Both the position numbers and the translations under genes were made by a program. From Candidatus Zhuqueibacterota bacterium (GTDB lineage: Bacteria > Zhuqueibacterota > Zhuqueibacteria > Zhuqueibacterales > Zhuqueibacteraceae): 14,062 nt of DNA. The first letter of the stretch is position 1; every line of letters starts with the position of its first letter. Below, piece after piece: positions 1 to 6,782 of this stretch. Location: NCBI GenBank assembly GCA_013361015.1, contig JABWAN010000035.1, forward strand, positions 1-14,062. The letters are read 5' to 3'. Below the pieces are notes generated by a model. That model was not told the DNA's origin. It was given only the letters and a program-made list of their open reading frames with translations, and searched no databases.

Positions 1-327
1 AGTGCCAATGCGCAAGGGGATACCTGCGCGATAGAATGCCCACGCCAGTTCCGGCCGCGGAAAGAGCGCGAGTACGACGTCGAAATCATACGAGCGCAAC
101 AGTTTGGCCAGCGATTGCGCGCCCATGGCCTCACCCAAAGAATCGAGACGCAGCACGCCGTCAACGTGCGGATGCAGATCCAAAATCTCCGCGGCATAGT
201 CGCGCGTGAGAAAAAAAACTTCCGCGTTCGGAAATTCCTTCTTCAGTGCAGTGGCGACGGGCGTCGAGAGCACGAGATCGCCCAGACGATCGGTGCGCGA
301 CAAGAGAAAGCGTTGCGTGGTGCTCAT
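1..327 (-). CDS. Glycosyltransferase family 9 (heptosyltransferase-like), N-terminal part
   Basis: The reverse complement from 327 gives an open frame of 109 codons that runs off the left edge, so the gene is incomplete only because of the window. The N-terminus has the GT9 pattern: a short strand followed by RTDRLGDLVLSTPVATALKK (residues 11-30), matching the 'R.(D/F).GD.(V/I)L.TP...ALK..FP' start of ADP-heptose:LPS heptosyltransferases, then a predicted strand EVFFLTR and a DVVLALFPRPE segment of the first Rossmann-like half. GT9 enzymes transfer heptose or related sugars from ADP-heptose to the LPS core at the inner membrane. The ATG (327-325) overlaps the stop of the upstream phosphatase as ATGA, so translation is probably coupled. 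The catalytic C-terminal half lies outside, so the sugar transferred cannot be named. Confidence 0.85.
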   Translation of the reverse strand, partial: MSTTQRFLLSRTDRLGDLVLSTPVATALKKEFPNAEVFFLTRDYAAEILDLHPHVDGVLRLDSLGEAMGAQSLAKLLRSYDFDVVLALFPRPELAWAFYRAGIPLRIGT

Positions 328-833
328 AGCGGTTCGCGGCGACGTTCCTGAACCAAATGCACAATCGCCGGCAAAATACGGTCAATCTCATTTGCAATAA
401 TCTCTCCGCATTCGCGGTAGACCGCCAGACTCGAGCCAATGGGGTCTTCGATGTCGGGATCGTCCAGCGGTTCTCCGTTGGCGAATTGCTTCAACAAAAA
501 AACGTTTTCGCGATAGGCAGGATAACGGCGGCGCAAATAATCGACATGTTCCGTGGCCATGGCTAAAATCAAATCCGCATTGGCGACCATATCGTGCGAG
601 AGGCCTTGCGAGCGATGATTCGAAATGTCGCCGCCCATTTCGCGCACGACGCGTCGCGAATACTCCGCTGCGGGCATGCCTTCAATGTCCAGTGTGCCGG
701 CAGATTGCACTTCAACTTCGTCTTGCAAACGGCTCGGCAGTTTCAGCCGTAGCAGGCCCTCGGCCATGGGGCTGCGACAACTGTTGCCGCTGCACACAAA
801 GAGTATTGCATAAGGCCTGCGCTCCTCCTTCAC
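324..833 (-). CDS. Low-molecular-weight protein phosphatase (YwlE/Wzb-like)
   Basis: A 169-residue protein if it starts at GTG 833-831, which overlaps the tsaC stop as GTGA; GGAG lies about ten bases upstream. The open frame continues upstream, but only as antisense-like sequence inside tsaC, so the long version is rejected. The CX5R P-loop is at residues 14-20 (FVCSGNSCRSPMAEGLL, 12-28). The general-acid loop is DPDIEDPIG (125-133). Family members dephosphorylate protein tyrosine (Wzb/Etp, in exopolysaccharide control) or arginine (YwlE, with McsB). The residue two before the P-loop Arg-flanking Cys is Ser here; it is Thr in YwlE and usually Ile/Val in tyrosine phosphatases, so arginine-phosphatase activity is possible. 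The tsaC-phosphatase pairing resembles ywlC-ywlE of Bacillus. Its substrate is not shown by the window. Confidence 0.88.
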   Translation of the reverse strand: MKEERRPYAILFVCSGNSCRSPMAEGLLRLKLPSRLQDEVEVQSAGTLDIEGMPAAEYSRRVVREMGGDISNHRSQGLSHDMVANADLILAMATEHVDYLRRRYPAYRENVFLLKQFANGEPLDDPDIEDPIGSSLAVYRECGEIIANEIDRILPAIVHLVQERRREPL

Positions 834-1471
834 GATAGCATCGCTCCAATAATTTTTTCCAACGCATGCTGTTCGACCACACCCTGTCGCACAATTCTTG
901 GCGGCATGGTCGTAACATCTACAATCGTTGAAGGCACGGAATGAAGAATCGTGCCTGCATCCAAAATCAAGTCGATCACCTTGCCCAATTGCGCGATGAT
1001 TTCTGCAACCGTGAGCACGGCCGTGTCGCCGGAAAGATTGGCGCTCGTTGAGGTTATCGGCGCTCCTAATTGCAAACTCAATTCCCGTGCGAGCATACTG
1101 TTCGGCACGCGCATCGCGATTTTGTCTGTGCCCGCGGTGAGACGCGGCGATACGGTTGCGCTCGCATGAAAAATGAGCGTCAATGGGCCGGGCCAGAAAT
1201 GTTGCGCGAGCTTTTCTGCCGGCGGAGGGAAATCTTTTATCCAACCTGAGAGCAATTCCTTGCTGCCAACGATGAGCGGCATGGCTTTTTGTTGCGCGCG
1301 TTGTTTTAAAGCATAAAGGCGCGCGATCGCAGTCTCCTGCCGCGCATCCACGCCGAGGCCGTACATCGTGTCCGTCAAATAGGCGAGAACTTCTCCGTGG
1401 CGCAACGCTTCGACTGCGGAGGCAACAGCAGCGGCAGCGGGAGCGTTCGAGTCAACTTTGAGTGTACGCAT
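830..1471 (-). CDS. tsaC: L-threonylcarbamoyladenylate synthase (Sua5/YciO/YrdC family)
   Basis: The 213-residue product matches the YrdC fold throughout. It has TDTMYGLG (33-40; family P-T-D-T-x-Y-G-L), the KQR motif with a following Lys (56-62), FWPGPLTLI (92-100), a conserved RVP (121-123), and STSANLSG (141-148), which holds the nucleotide/threonine pocket residues. The enzyme makes threonylcarbamoyl-AMP from threonine, bicarbonate and ATP, the first step of t6A synthesis at position 37 of ANN-decoding tRNAs. The length fits the short TsaC type without the Sua5 C-terminal domain. The start is the ATG at 1471-1469; there is no strong Shine-Dalgarno, and the gap to the upstream glycosyltransferase is 30 bases, so it is probably co-transcribed. 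The stop overlaps the downstream GTG start. Confidence 0.92.
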   Translation of the reverse strand: MRTLKVDSNAPAAAAVASAVEALRHGEVLAYLTDTMYGLGVDARQETAIARLYALKQRAQQKAMPLIVGSKELLSGWIKDFPPPAEKLAQHFWPGPLTLIFHASATVSPRLTAGTDKIAMRVPNSMLARELSLQLGAPITSTSANLSGDTAVLTVAEIIAQLGKVIDLILDAGTILHSVPSTIVDVTTMPPRIVRQGVVEQHALEKIIGAMLS

Positions 1472-1501
1472 GGGCGTGAGTCAATTTGAAGAAACATACT
1501 G

Positions 1502-2512
1502 CTAGGCAAGTGAGGCCACGACATAATGAAAGACCTCTTCGACCGAAATTTCCTTCATGCACGCGTGCGTGCCGATTGGGCAGGTGCGTGTGCCGTGTGT
1601 ACTGCATGGGCGACATACCATGTCTTTTTCAATGACAGCGTGTCCCTCTCCGAAAGGCGCGAATCCGAAGCGCGGAACGGTTGGGCCGAAGATCATGAGA
1701 ACGCGGCAGCGCGTCGCAACACCGAGATGCGCCGGAGCGCTGTCATTACTCACGAGCACTGCGCATTCGTTCAGTAACGCCGCAGATTGTCTCAATGAAA
1801 GTTGTCCTGCGGTGTTGACACACCTCGCGCCAGCTTTTTTTTGAATCTGCTCACAAAGAACGGCATCGTCTTTTCCACCGATGAGAAAAATCGTTGCGCC
1901 GGTTTCATTGATGAGCCTGCGTGCGAGCACGGCAAAACTCTCTTGCGGCCAGCGTTTTGTGGCCCATACGGATCCGGGCGCGAGTGCGATCCTATTATGA
2001 AAAGAATTTTTTGTGAAAGAGGCGACGCGAGCTTCATCGCTCTCATCCCAATAAACCGCAGGTTTGAAACGAGAAGCGAGTGCGCCGAGCCCGCGCAACA
2101 AATCGAGATTGCGCTCGACTTCGTGCTTCGCTTCATAAATGATTTTGTCCGTGAAGAGAAACGCGCCGGCGCTGCGATTGAAGCCGATGCGCTGCGGAAT
2201 TTTTGCGATCCAAACCAACAACGCGCTGCGCAATGAGCGGTGCGGCACGAGCGCGAGTTGGAATCGCTCTGCCCGCAATTGCCGAGCAAGCTGCCACAGC
2301 CCGCGCGCGCCGCGTTGTTTACCGCGTTTGTCGTAAACCCAAACGCGCTGAATGTACGGATTCTTTTCCAACAAGTTTGCCGCGCCGGGAATCACCATGA
2401 AATGCACTTCGCACGGCGCGAACATTTCATGCGCGGCTTGCGCCAGCGGCGTGGCGAGAATCACGTCGCCGATGAAGGCGGTTTGGAGGATGAGAAGCTT
2501 ACGCTTTGCCAT
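1502..2512 (-). CDS. Glycosyltransferase family 9, heptosyltransferase II-like (WaaF/RfaF type)
   Basis: 336 residues, the normal length for an ADP-heptose:LPS heptosyltransferase. The N-terminus has LQTAFIGDVILATPL (9-23), the GT9 acceptor-side motif. The C-terminal half has APGSVWATKRWP (178-189), equivalent to the PGA.WG..KRWP nucleotide-sugar motif. VSNDSAPAHLGVA (254-266) is equivalent to the '(S/T)(N/D)D(S/T)G..H.A' motif, and GPTVPRFGFAPFG (276-288) follows. The tail has cysteines at 300, 303, 311 and 318 (CRPC ... CPIGTHACM), as in many WaaF-like proteins ending in 'C.PC....CP..H.CM'. It should add a heptose to the inner core of LPS on the cytoplasmic face. It follows the lpxL-like gene after 115 bases and precedes tsaC by 30. 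No clear Shine-Dalgarno is seen at the ATG. Whether the sugar is heptose cannot be told from sequence alone. Confidence 0.9.
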   Translation of the reverse strand: MAKRKLLILQTAFIGDVILATPLAQAAHEMFAPCEVHFMVIPGAANLLEKNPYIQRVWVYDKRGKQRGARGLWQLARQLRAERFQLALVPHRSLRSALLVWIAKIPQRIGFNRSAGAFLFTDKIIYEAKHEVERNLDLLRGLGALASRFKPAVYWDESDEARVASFTKNSFHNRIALAPGSVWATKRWPQESFAVLARRLINETGATIFLIGGKDDAVLCEQIQKKAGARCVNTAGQLSLRQSAALLNECAVLVSNDSAPAHLGVATRCRVLMIFGPTVPRFGFAPFGEGHAVIEKDMVCRPCSTHGTRTCPIGTHACMKEISVEEVFHYVVASLA

Positions 2513-2627
2513 GCAAGAGGAATCTTTTTCGCACCAGCGAACACTGCAATTCTAAAAACTCTTCCCAGTGCTCAAAAAGATTCTTCCAGAGTGACAAACG
2601 TCATTGGGAAGTCCATTTTATCAGAGA

Positions 2628-3578
2628 CTATTCGGGAACTTCATTGAGAGCAATGCTGCCAGCTTTCTGAATTGCGGCTCGGTTTTCCCGTGGAGCTGTT
2701 TTCCAGCGCCGATGCATCCAAAACCAATGGTCGGGATAACGGCGCACGTATTTTTCGAGCACGTCCGTCCAAGCTTGCGTGATGTGATGCAGCTTCTCTG
2801 CTTCGCTCCAGTGTGAAGGCAGATCGTCAAAGCGCAGGCATTCGCTTTCGACGAGGTGCTTGCCGCCCGGTTGGCGCAATGAAAAAACGAAGAGAATCGG
2901 CGCGCCGGTTTTGAGCACGAAGGCCGCGGGACCTTGCGCGGTCGAGGCCGGCCGTCCCATGAAATTGACGAACAAACCGTTGCGCCCGGCATCTTGATCC
3001 GCGAGAATGGCAACGAATTTTTTTTGCCGCAGCGCTTTCAAAATTTCCTTCAATGATTGGCGCGGAATGCTGTGCATGTTGACTTGCGCGCGTGTGCGGC
3101 GAATGAGAGCATCGACGTAAGGGTTGTTCTGCGATTGATAGAGATACACCATCGGGAACTGGTGCGCGAGCATCACGCCGAGATATTCCCAATTGCCGAA
3201 GTGGCCGGTCATGCACACGGCGCCGGTGCCGGCCTTCATGGTTGCAAACCACGGTGCGGAATCTTGCGCGCTTCGGAACGGCGCCAGCTCGGCCAGTTCT
3301 GCGCGCGACATGCTGGGCAGACGCAGATACTCCAGCATCATCATGCCGAAGTTTTCGTAATTGCGGCGCGCGAGGCCGCGCAACTCGGATTCGGTTTTTT
3401 CGGGAAAAGCGCGGCGCAAGTTATCGAGCGCGACGCTGCGGCGAATGCGCAGCACTGAAAAAGTGAATCTCCCTAAACCGGCTCCGAACGCGAGCAGCCA
3501 CTTGCGCGGCAAAGTCGCCGCGAATTGCACGAGCAGCCACAGACCGCCATATTCGAAAAGATGCTTGAGTTTTCGCAT
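2628..3578 (-). CDS. Lipid A late acyltransferase (LpxL/HtrB/MsbB family)
   Basis: 316 residues, typical for the lauroyl/myristoyl acyltransferase family, which adds secondary acyl chains to lipid A at the inner membrane. The catalytic HX4E box is HFGNWE (126-131). Downstream come ADQDAGRNGLFVNFMGRPA (193-211), equivalent to the conserved 'DQ......V.FFG.PA' segment, then GPAAFVLKTGAPI (216-228), and near the C-terminus the aromatic/basic HWFWMHRRWK (284-293), equivalent to 'W.H.R.K'. A hydrophobic segment at about 11-31 may anchor the N-terminus. It begins a minus-strand run with two heptosyltransferase-like genes, which supports a role in LPS assembly. A sigma70-like promoter lies 36-64 bases upstream. 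No good Shine-Dalgarno precedes ATG 3578-3576. The exact acyl donor and position on lipid A cannot be assigned. Confidence 0.9.
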   Translation of the reverse strand: MRKLKHLFEYGGLWLLVQFAATLPRKWLLAFGAGLGRFTFSVLRIRRSVALDNLRRAFPEKTESELRGLARRNYENFGMMMLEYLRLPSMSRAELAELAPFRSAQDSAPWFATMKAGTGAVCMTGHFGNWEYLGVMLAHQFPMVYLYQSQNNPYVDALIRRTRAQVNMHSIPRQSLKEILKALRQKKFVAILADQDAGRNGLFVNFMGRPASTAQGPAAFVLKTGAPILFVFSLRQPGGKHLVESECLRFDDLPSHWSEAEKLHHITQAWTDVLEKYVRRYPDHWFWMHRRWKTAPRENRAAIQKAGSIALNEVPE

Positions 3579-3613
3579 AGTGAACGAATTAACGCATCGA
3601 ATTTTGGTTGAGC

Positions 3614-3642
3614 AAAGTAGGCAAAAAAGGAGAGATTGTCAA
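3614..3642 (-). promoter_or_regulatory. Sigma70-like promoter for the lpxL-like gene
   Basis: On the minus strand TTGACA (3642-3637) is separated by exactly 17 bases from TACTTT (3619-3614). The -35 is a perfect consensus; the -10 keeps the T-A-...-T positions. It would give a leader of roughly 30 bases before ATG 3578. It is the only strong promoter I see for the five-gene minus-strand run. Confidence 0.55.
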
Positions 3643-3689
3643 TTTTAAAGTCGGTGAGGGAGATCGGAGGGAAGGACAAAAGTATTGTC

Positions 3690-3757
3690 GCCCGCGAAAC
3701 AAATGAAAAGCTCGAAAGGCATTGCCCGTTTTCGCGTATTTCGTGTGTTTCGTGGGC
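3690..3757. repeat. Palindromic intergenic repeat, copy 1
   Basis: Imperfect inverted repeat with GCCCGCGAAAC (3690-3700) on the left and its partner GTTTCGTGGGC on the right end (3747-3757). Further pairing runs inwards, and the middle holds TCGAAAGGC. It ends 18 bases after the rmlA stop. A second member with the same ends and middle lies at 10328-10379. There is no run of T after the stem on either strand, so it is not a normal intrinsic terminator. The tandem TTCGTGT-like triplets inside also give the small false reading frame rich in N-T-R. Confidence 0.65.
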
Positions 3758-3775
3758 TATGAATTGAGGCAGAGA

Positions 3776-4639
3776 TCAATCCAAAAGTTTCAAAAGATAA
3801 TTGCCGTACTCGCTTTTGACGAGCGGCTCGGCCAGCGCGCGGAGTTGTTCTGTGTCGATGTAGCCCAAGCGATAGGCAATCTCTTCCACACAAGAAATCT
3901 TCAAGCCTTGGCGCTTTTCGACCGTCTCCACGAAATTGCTGGCTTGCAGGAGTGACTCGTGCGTGCCGGTATCGAGCCACGCGAAGCCGCGCCCCAATAA
4001 TTCTACACGCAGTTGGTTTTTGCGCAAATAGCTCATGTTCACATCCGTGATTTCCAATTCACCGCGGCGTGAAGGCTTGAGGTCTTTGGCAATTTGTACA
4101 ACGGCGTTGTCGTAGAAATAAAGCCCGGTCACGGCATAGTTCGATTTGGGCTGCCTGGGTTTTTCTTCAATGGTGAGCGCTTTGTTGTAGGCATCAAACG
4201 AAACCACGCCGTAGCGCTCGGGGTCGCGCACGTAATATGCGAACACCGTTGCTCCACTTTCTTGTTTTGCGGCGCGTTGCAACATCTCCGGCAAACCGTG
4301 GCCGTAAAAAATATTGTCGCCCAACACGAGCGCGACGTTGTCCGCGCCGATAAACTTTTCGCCGATAATGAAGGCCTGCGCCAAGCCCTCGGGACGCGGC
4401 TGCTCGGCATACTCGAAATGCAAACCGATTTGCTTGCCGTCATTCAACAGGCTGCGAAAGCGCGGCAGGTCTTGCGGCGTGGAGATGATCAAAATTTCAC
4501 GAATGCCGGCGAGCATTAGCACGGAAAGCGGATAATAGATCATGGGCTTGTCGTAAATCGGCAAGAGCTGTTTGCTCACCGTTTGGGTGAGGGGATAAAG
4601 CCGGGTGCCGCTTCCGCCCGCGAGGATAATGCCTTTCAT
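3776..4639 (-). CDS. rmlA: Glucose-1-phosphate thymidylyltransferase
   Basis: 287 residues, the standard RmlA/RfbA length. It makes dTDP-glucose from dTTP and glucose-1-phosphate, the entry step to dTDP-rhamnose and related deoxysugars. The signature GGSGTRLYPLT (8-18) is present with KQLLPIYDKPMIYYPLS (23-39). Also present are AEQPRPEGLAQAF (78-90), LGDNIFYGHG (106-115), IEEKPRQPKSNYAVTGLYFYD (157-177, read in parts), the sugar-site FAWLDTGTH (219-227) and a C-terminal SEYGNYL (276-282). The start is ATG 4639-4637, preceded by AGGAG at eight-base spacing; a longer upstream reading would run into the rnpB terminator and is rejected. No rmlB, rmlC or rmlD is adjacent, so the pathway is not clustered here. 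The use of dTDP-glucose (rhamnose or another sugar) is open. Confidence 0.95.
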   Translation of the reverse strand: MKGIILAGGSGTRLYPLTQTVSKQLLPIYDKPMIYYPLSVLMLAGIREILIISTPQDLPRFRSLLNDGKQIGLHFEYAEQPRPEGLAQAFIIGEKFIGADNVALVLGDNIFYGHGLPEMLQRAAKQESGATVFAYYVRDPERYGVVSFDAYNKALTIEEKPRQPKSNYAVTGLYFYDNAVVQIAKDLKPSRRGELEITDVNMSYLRKNQLRVELLGRGFAWLDTGTHESLLQASNFVETVEKRQGLKISCVEEIAYRLGYIDTEQLRALAEPLVKSEYGNYLLKLLD

Positions 4640-4680
4640 GTGGTGTGCTCCTAGTTGTCGTGGAAATCTTGCGCTGCTTA

Positions 4681-4714
4681 CAAAACAAAAGGGCACAGTT
4701 GGAAAACTGTGCCC
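4681..4714 (-). terminator. Intrinsic terminator of rnpB
   Basis: A perfect 10-bp stem (GGGCACAGTT / AACTGTGCCC, 4714-4705 and 4700-4691) with a 4-base loop, followed on the minus strand by TTTTGTTTTG. It begins 13 bases beyond the 3' strand of RNase P helix P1. It should separate rnpB from rmlA. Confidence 0.9.
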
Positions 4715-4726
4715 TCCTCTCATTTC

Positions 4727-5063
4727 AAGCCGGCCTATAAGCCGAATTCTGTATTCCGTTGAAACGGAATGACCATCATTTATCTGGGACTGTTGTCGCC
4801 AACAGCCTCGAGCATGCTACCCGCTTACTTGAGCGAGCCACTCTTCACTCCGCAGATGCGGAGAGCGTAAGCCTATTTGCATTTGCACGAGGTATTGGTT
4901 ACCCTTTTCACTCTTACTTCGTTTGCGCATGCGCAAACGAGGCAGACCTGGTTTCTGTGGCCCTATAACGCCATCGCTGGCGAGAGGAGTTACCTCTTAC
5001 CTTGCTCTATCGTGTTCGGACTTTCCTCATTCCGCAAGCGGAACGCGATGGTCCGGCCGGCTT
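4727..5063 (-). ncRNA. rnpB: RNase P RNA, class A (M1 RNA)
   Basis: This 337-nt RNA is the catalytic part of RNase P, which trims the 5' leader from pre-tRNA. Helix P1 is a perfect 9-bp pairing between AAGCCGGCC at the 5' end (5063-5055) and GGCCGGCTT at the 3' end (4735-4727). The conserved core is present in order: GAGGAAAGTCCGAACACGAT then AGAGCAAGGT, AGAGTGAAAAGGGTAACC, AGATAAATGATGGTC, and ACAGAATTCGGCTTATAGG. P3 is seen as CGTTCCGC/GCGGAATG just before GAGGAAAGTCCG. A 22-base perfect palindrome (4919-4940) makes one long peripheral hairpin with a CATG loop, and a second helix CATTCCGTT/AACGGAATG sits near the 3' end. A promoter upstream and a terminator downstream bound the gene. Mature ends may differ by a few bases. 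Confidence 0.96.
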
Positions 5064-5077
5064 GATTCTCAGAAAGC

Positions 5078-5106
5078 ATTTTAAATTTGAAATTGAAAAT
5101 TTGCAA
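5078..5106 (-). promoter_or_regulatory. Sigma70-like promoter of rnpB
   Basis: TTGCAA (5106-5101), a 17-base AT-rich spacer and TAAAAT (5083-5078) on the minus strand. The expected start site lies about seven bases before helix P1, as expected for a stable RNA gene. The rest of the 5107-5242 gap holds only small imperfect hairpins and a T8 run after the zinc-ribbon gene. Confidence 0.75.
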
Positions 5107-5242
5107 TGCAAAAAGCGAGGCGCCGCCGCCCCAAAGAATTTTGCATACGGATTTCGCAAATCAAGCGGATGAGCATGATTAAGTATCCGTTTTATGCGTC
5201 AAATCCACTTACAAAAAAAATTTGCTGTTAAGAAATTAATGT

Positions 5243-5965
5243 TTATGCCAGCACCGGTTCTTCCTCAGGCCAAATCAAAATACGGCCGCAACTTTCACAA
5301 TAGTAAATCTCTCTCATCTCGCGAATTTCCATGGCGCGTTGCGAGGTGATACGCGTGCTGCAACCGCCGCACGAACCGCGCACGACCTTCACGACGGCCA
5401 GGCCGTCTTTGCCGCGCAAAATGCGCTCATACGAACGCAACAAACCCAGATTGAAACCAGTGGTCAGGCTTTGCCGTGCACTCTTGAGTTGATCCACTTG
5501 ATGCCGGTTTTGTTCCAGTAGTTGATTGAGAAGCTCTTCTTGCTGATCACGCTCTTGCTGCAGAGCCTTGATTTGCTCTTCGTGTTGTGCGAGTTCCTGT
5601 TTCAAATTCTCTTCTACTTCGAGCGCTTGCAAAACTTTCGTCTCGCTTTGATCGATTTCCTTGTCCGTGTTTTCGATTTCGAGCGTAACGGCGTCGTATT
5701 CACGATTGGTCTTCACGGCATAGAGCTGCGTTTCATACTTTTTCTTGCGCTCTTTCGCCATGCTTATGGCATTTTCCGCGGCGCGGCGCTGTTGCCCCGC
5801 ATTGGCCAAGTGCGCCACTTTTTGATCGTACGCGCTCGTCACTTCCGTCAACTTTCGCTTGAGTTCTTCCAGCGTGTGCGGCAGATCGCCTTTGGCTCTT
5901 TCGAGCGTATAGAGCTGGCGATCGATTTCCTGCAGCTCGAGCAGCGTTTGTATCTTTGCGTACAA
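5243..5965 (-). CDS. Coiled-coil zinc-ribbon protein (DUF164 / C4-type zinc ribbon, CT398/HP0958-like)
   Basis: 240 residues. Residues about 5-165 are heptad-rich, Glu/Gln/Lys-rich helix (long coiled coil) with the conserved central stretch KTNREYDAVTLEI (85-97). The C-terminal domain holds a four-cysteine zinc ribbon: C199/C202 (SCGGCS) and C223/C226 (CESCGR). This is the layout of the CT398/HP0958 family; HP0958 (FlgZ) of Helicobacter binds RpoN and flagellin mRNA, but the role elsewhere is mostly unknown. The start is TTG (5965-5963), supported by a perfect AGGAGG six bases upstream; no ATG/GTG in frame fits better. It sits alone between rnpB and the repeat-rich gap. A 15-base palindrome (6011-6025) lies upstream. 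Function is not claimed beyond the family. Confidence 0.85.
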   Translation of the reverse strand: MYAKIQTLLELQEIDRQLYTLERAKGDLPHTLEELKRKLTEVTSAYDQKVAHLANAGQQRRAAENAISMAKERKKKYETQLYAVKTNREYDAVTLEIENTDKEIDQSETKVLQALEVEENLKQELAQHEEQIKALQQERDQQEELLNQLLEQNRHQVDQLKSARQSLTTGFNLGLLRSYERILRGKDGLAVVKVVRGSCGGCSTRITSQRAMEIREMREIYYCESCGRILIWPEEEPVLA

Positions 5966-6114
5966 AACGACCTCCTAACCTGAAACTGTGTGATAAAAAT
6001 TCCTGCGACGATTCCGCTGCGGAATTCGTAGCGCGGGCTTCCAAACCGCCAATCCCACCGCAAGAAAGCGCGTGTATCGGGAATCTTCGCGGCAAAACGG
6101 GCCGCCTTTAAACA

Positions 6115-6145
6115 AAGAATGCACCTCTTGTGAAGGTGCATTCTT
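6115..6145. terminator. Strong hairpin with flanking T-rich runs, possible terminator
   Basis: Perfect 12-bp arms AAGAATGCACCT and AGGTGCATTCTT with a 7-base loop. On plus it is followed by ATTTTGT, on minus by TTTGTTTAAA, so it could end transcripts from either side. No annotated gene ends close by. TAAACAA, GAATGCACC and GTGAAG occur here in the same order as in repeat copy B, so it may be a decayed repeat copy instead. Confidence 0.4.
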
Positions 6146-6430
6146 ATTTTGTCATAGACCGTGCTTGGCTCATGCAGCATCTGCCGTGATGCGAAACTCG
6201 CGAGAGGCCCGTAAGGGCGCGCCACAAGGCCGGCAATAGGAAAATATAAATTCGCTTCATGAGTCTGTCGTGTATATGGGTTATTTGCAGACGGATGCTT
6301 CGTCAAAGCTAAGGGCCGAATTTATGTTCATGCTCCTAAAAATGCAAGCCCTTTCTTGGCATTCAAGTGTTCCCTCCGTTACGTGCGCTAGCATGCGACT
6401 TTCGGCGCAGTGAGGCATGACTTCCAGCCG

Positions 6431-6527
6431 TGTTTTCTTTCTTGTCTGTCGCTGCGCGTTGTTGCGTGCCTTCTGCGCTTGTTTACCGAGGGGGCTAGTT
6501 GATCTGGCTGGCATAAAGCGCTGCGCA
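6431..6527 (+). repeat. Dispersed ~120-bp intergenic repeat, copy C (divergent)
   Basis: Member of a three-copy family; here the GCTTGTTTACCGAGG core (6477-6491) reads on plus. Shared blocks with copy A are GTCGCTGC, the 15-base core and TAAAGC in the same order and close to the same spacing. It is inverted relative to copy A, 81 bases away, so a transcript through both could fold back on itself. It is more diverged than A and B are from each other. Confidence 0.55.
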
Positions 6528-6608
6528 GATTTCAAAAAGCAAAAGCCTTCGCCCTTGCCGCGTCCGGTATTTTGTGCCGAGCGTGAAAAAAAATCCCTTC
6601 TGGACGAT

Positions 6609-6731
6609 ATGTTGAACGCGCGCGCTTGTGCTCTCGGCTTTAAGTCGCCTCGTGCGCAGAGGCCGCCTCGGTAAACAAGCAGAGAAGAACCCTCGGTGCA
6701 GCAGCGACAGAACATAAAAGACCAATCTAGC
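6609..6731 (-). repeat. Dispersed ~120-bp intergenic repeat, copy A
   Basis: Aligns almost end to end with copy B (12665-12787): CTCTCGGCTTTAAG, CGGTAAACAAGC, GCAGCGAC and GAACATAAAAGAC are shared on plus, with small indels. I estimate by eye that most positions agree. It is oriented so the core GCTTGTTTACCGAGG reads on minus (6680-6666). It lies 51 bases past the stop of the NHL gene and could be in its 3' untranslated RNA. No frame is conserved between copies, so it is non-coding. Confidence 0.75.
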
Positions 6732-6782
6732 CTCTGAATTTGTCGCACTCGAAATGGCGAGGTGCGTTTGCGAGATCCCGTT

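Larger units (their letters stand above)
5966..6782. other. Gene-free, repeat-rich interval
   Basis: 817 bases between the zinc-ribbon gene and the NHL gene. Open frames here are short, on both strands, and pass through repeat copies, so I call none. From left to right it holds a 15-base palindrome ATTCCGC-T-GCGGAAT (6011-6025) that could be an operator of the zinc-ribbon gene, a strong hairpin at 6115-6145 that may be a fragment of the repeat family, about 280 bases with nothing recognisable (6150-6430), repeat copy C on plus (6431-6527), and repeat copy A on minus (6609-6731). No tRNA, rRNA or transposase is seen. Confidence 0.6.

Noticed and set aside
834..1244. Long N-terminal extension of the phosphatase frame, overlapping tsaC
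   Set aside because: The extension is Arg/His/Cys-rich shadow sequence lying in another frame of the well-supported tsaC; the GTG at 833 fits the family N-terminus.
3690..3757. Palindromic repeat copy 1 as an intrinsic terminator of rmlA
   Set aside because: The stem is imperfect and no T run follows on the minus strand, so it does not meet the intrinsic terminator pattern.
3645..3980. Small minus-strand frame with an N-T-R-N-T-R stretch
   Set aside because: It comes from the palindromic repeat and the antisense frame of rmlA, a common false gene.
5522..5983. Leu/Phe-rich plus-strand frame resembling a membrane protein
   Set aside because: It is antisense to the coiled-coil zinc-ribbon gene, whose Glu/Lys/Gln codons give Phe/Leu in reverse.
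6609..6731. Repeat copy A as a tmRNA, 6S RNA or SRP RNA
   Set aside because: It lacks the tRNA-like ends of tmRNA and the GGTCCGGAAGGAAGCAGCC core of SRP RNA, and a family with several copies does not fit single-copy housekeeping RNAs.
6281..6748. Arg/Cys-rich frames on both strands in the repeat-rich interval
   Set aside because: They pass through repeat copies in frames that are not kept between copies, and have no family signs or ribosome sites.
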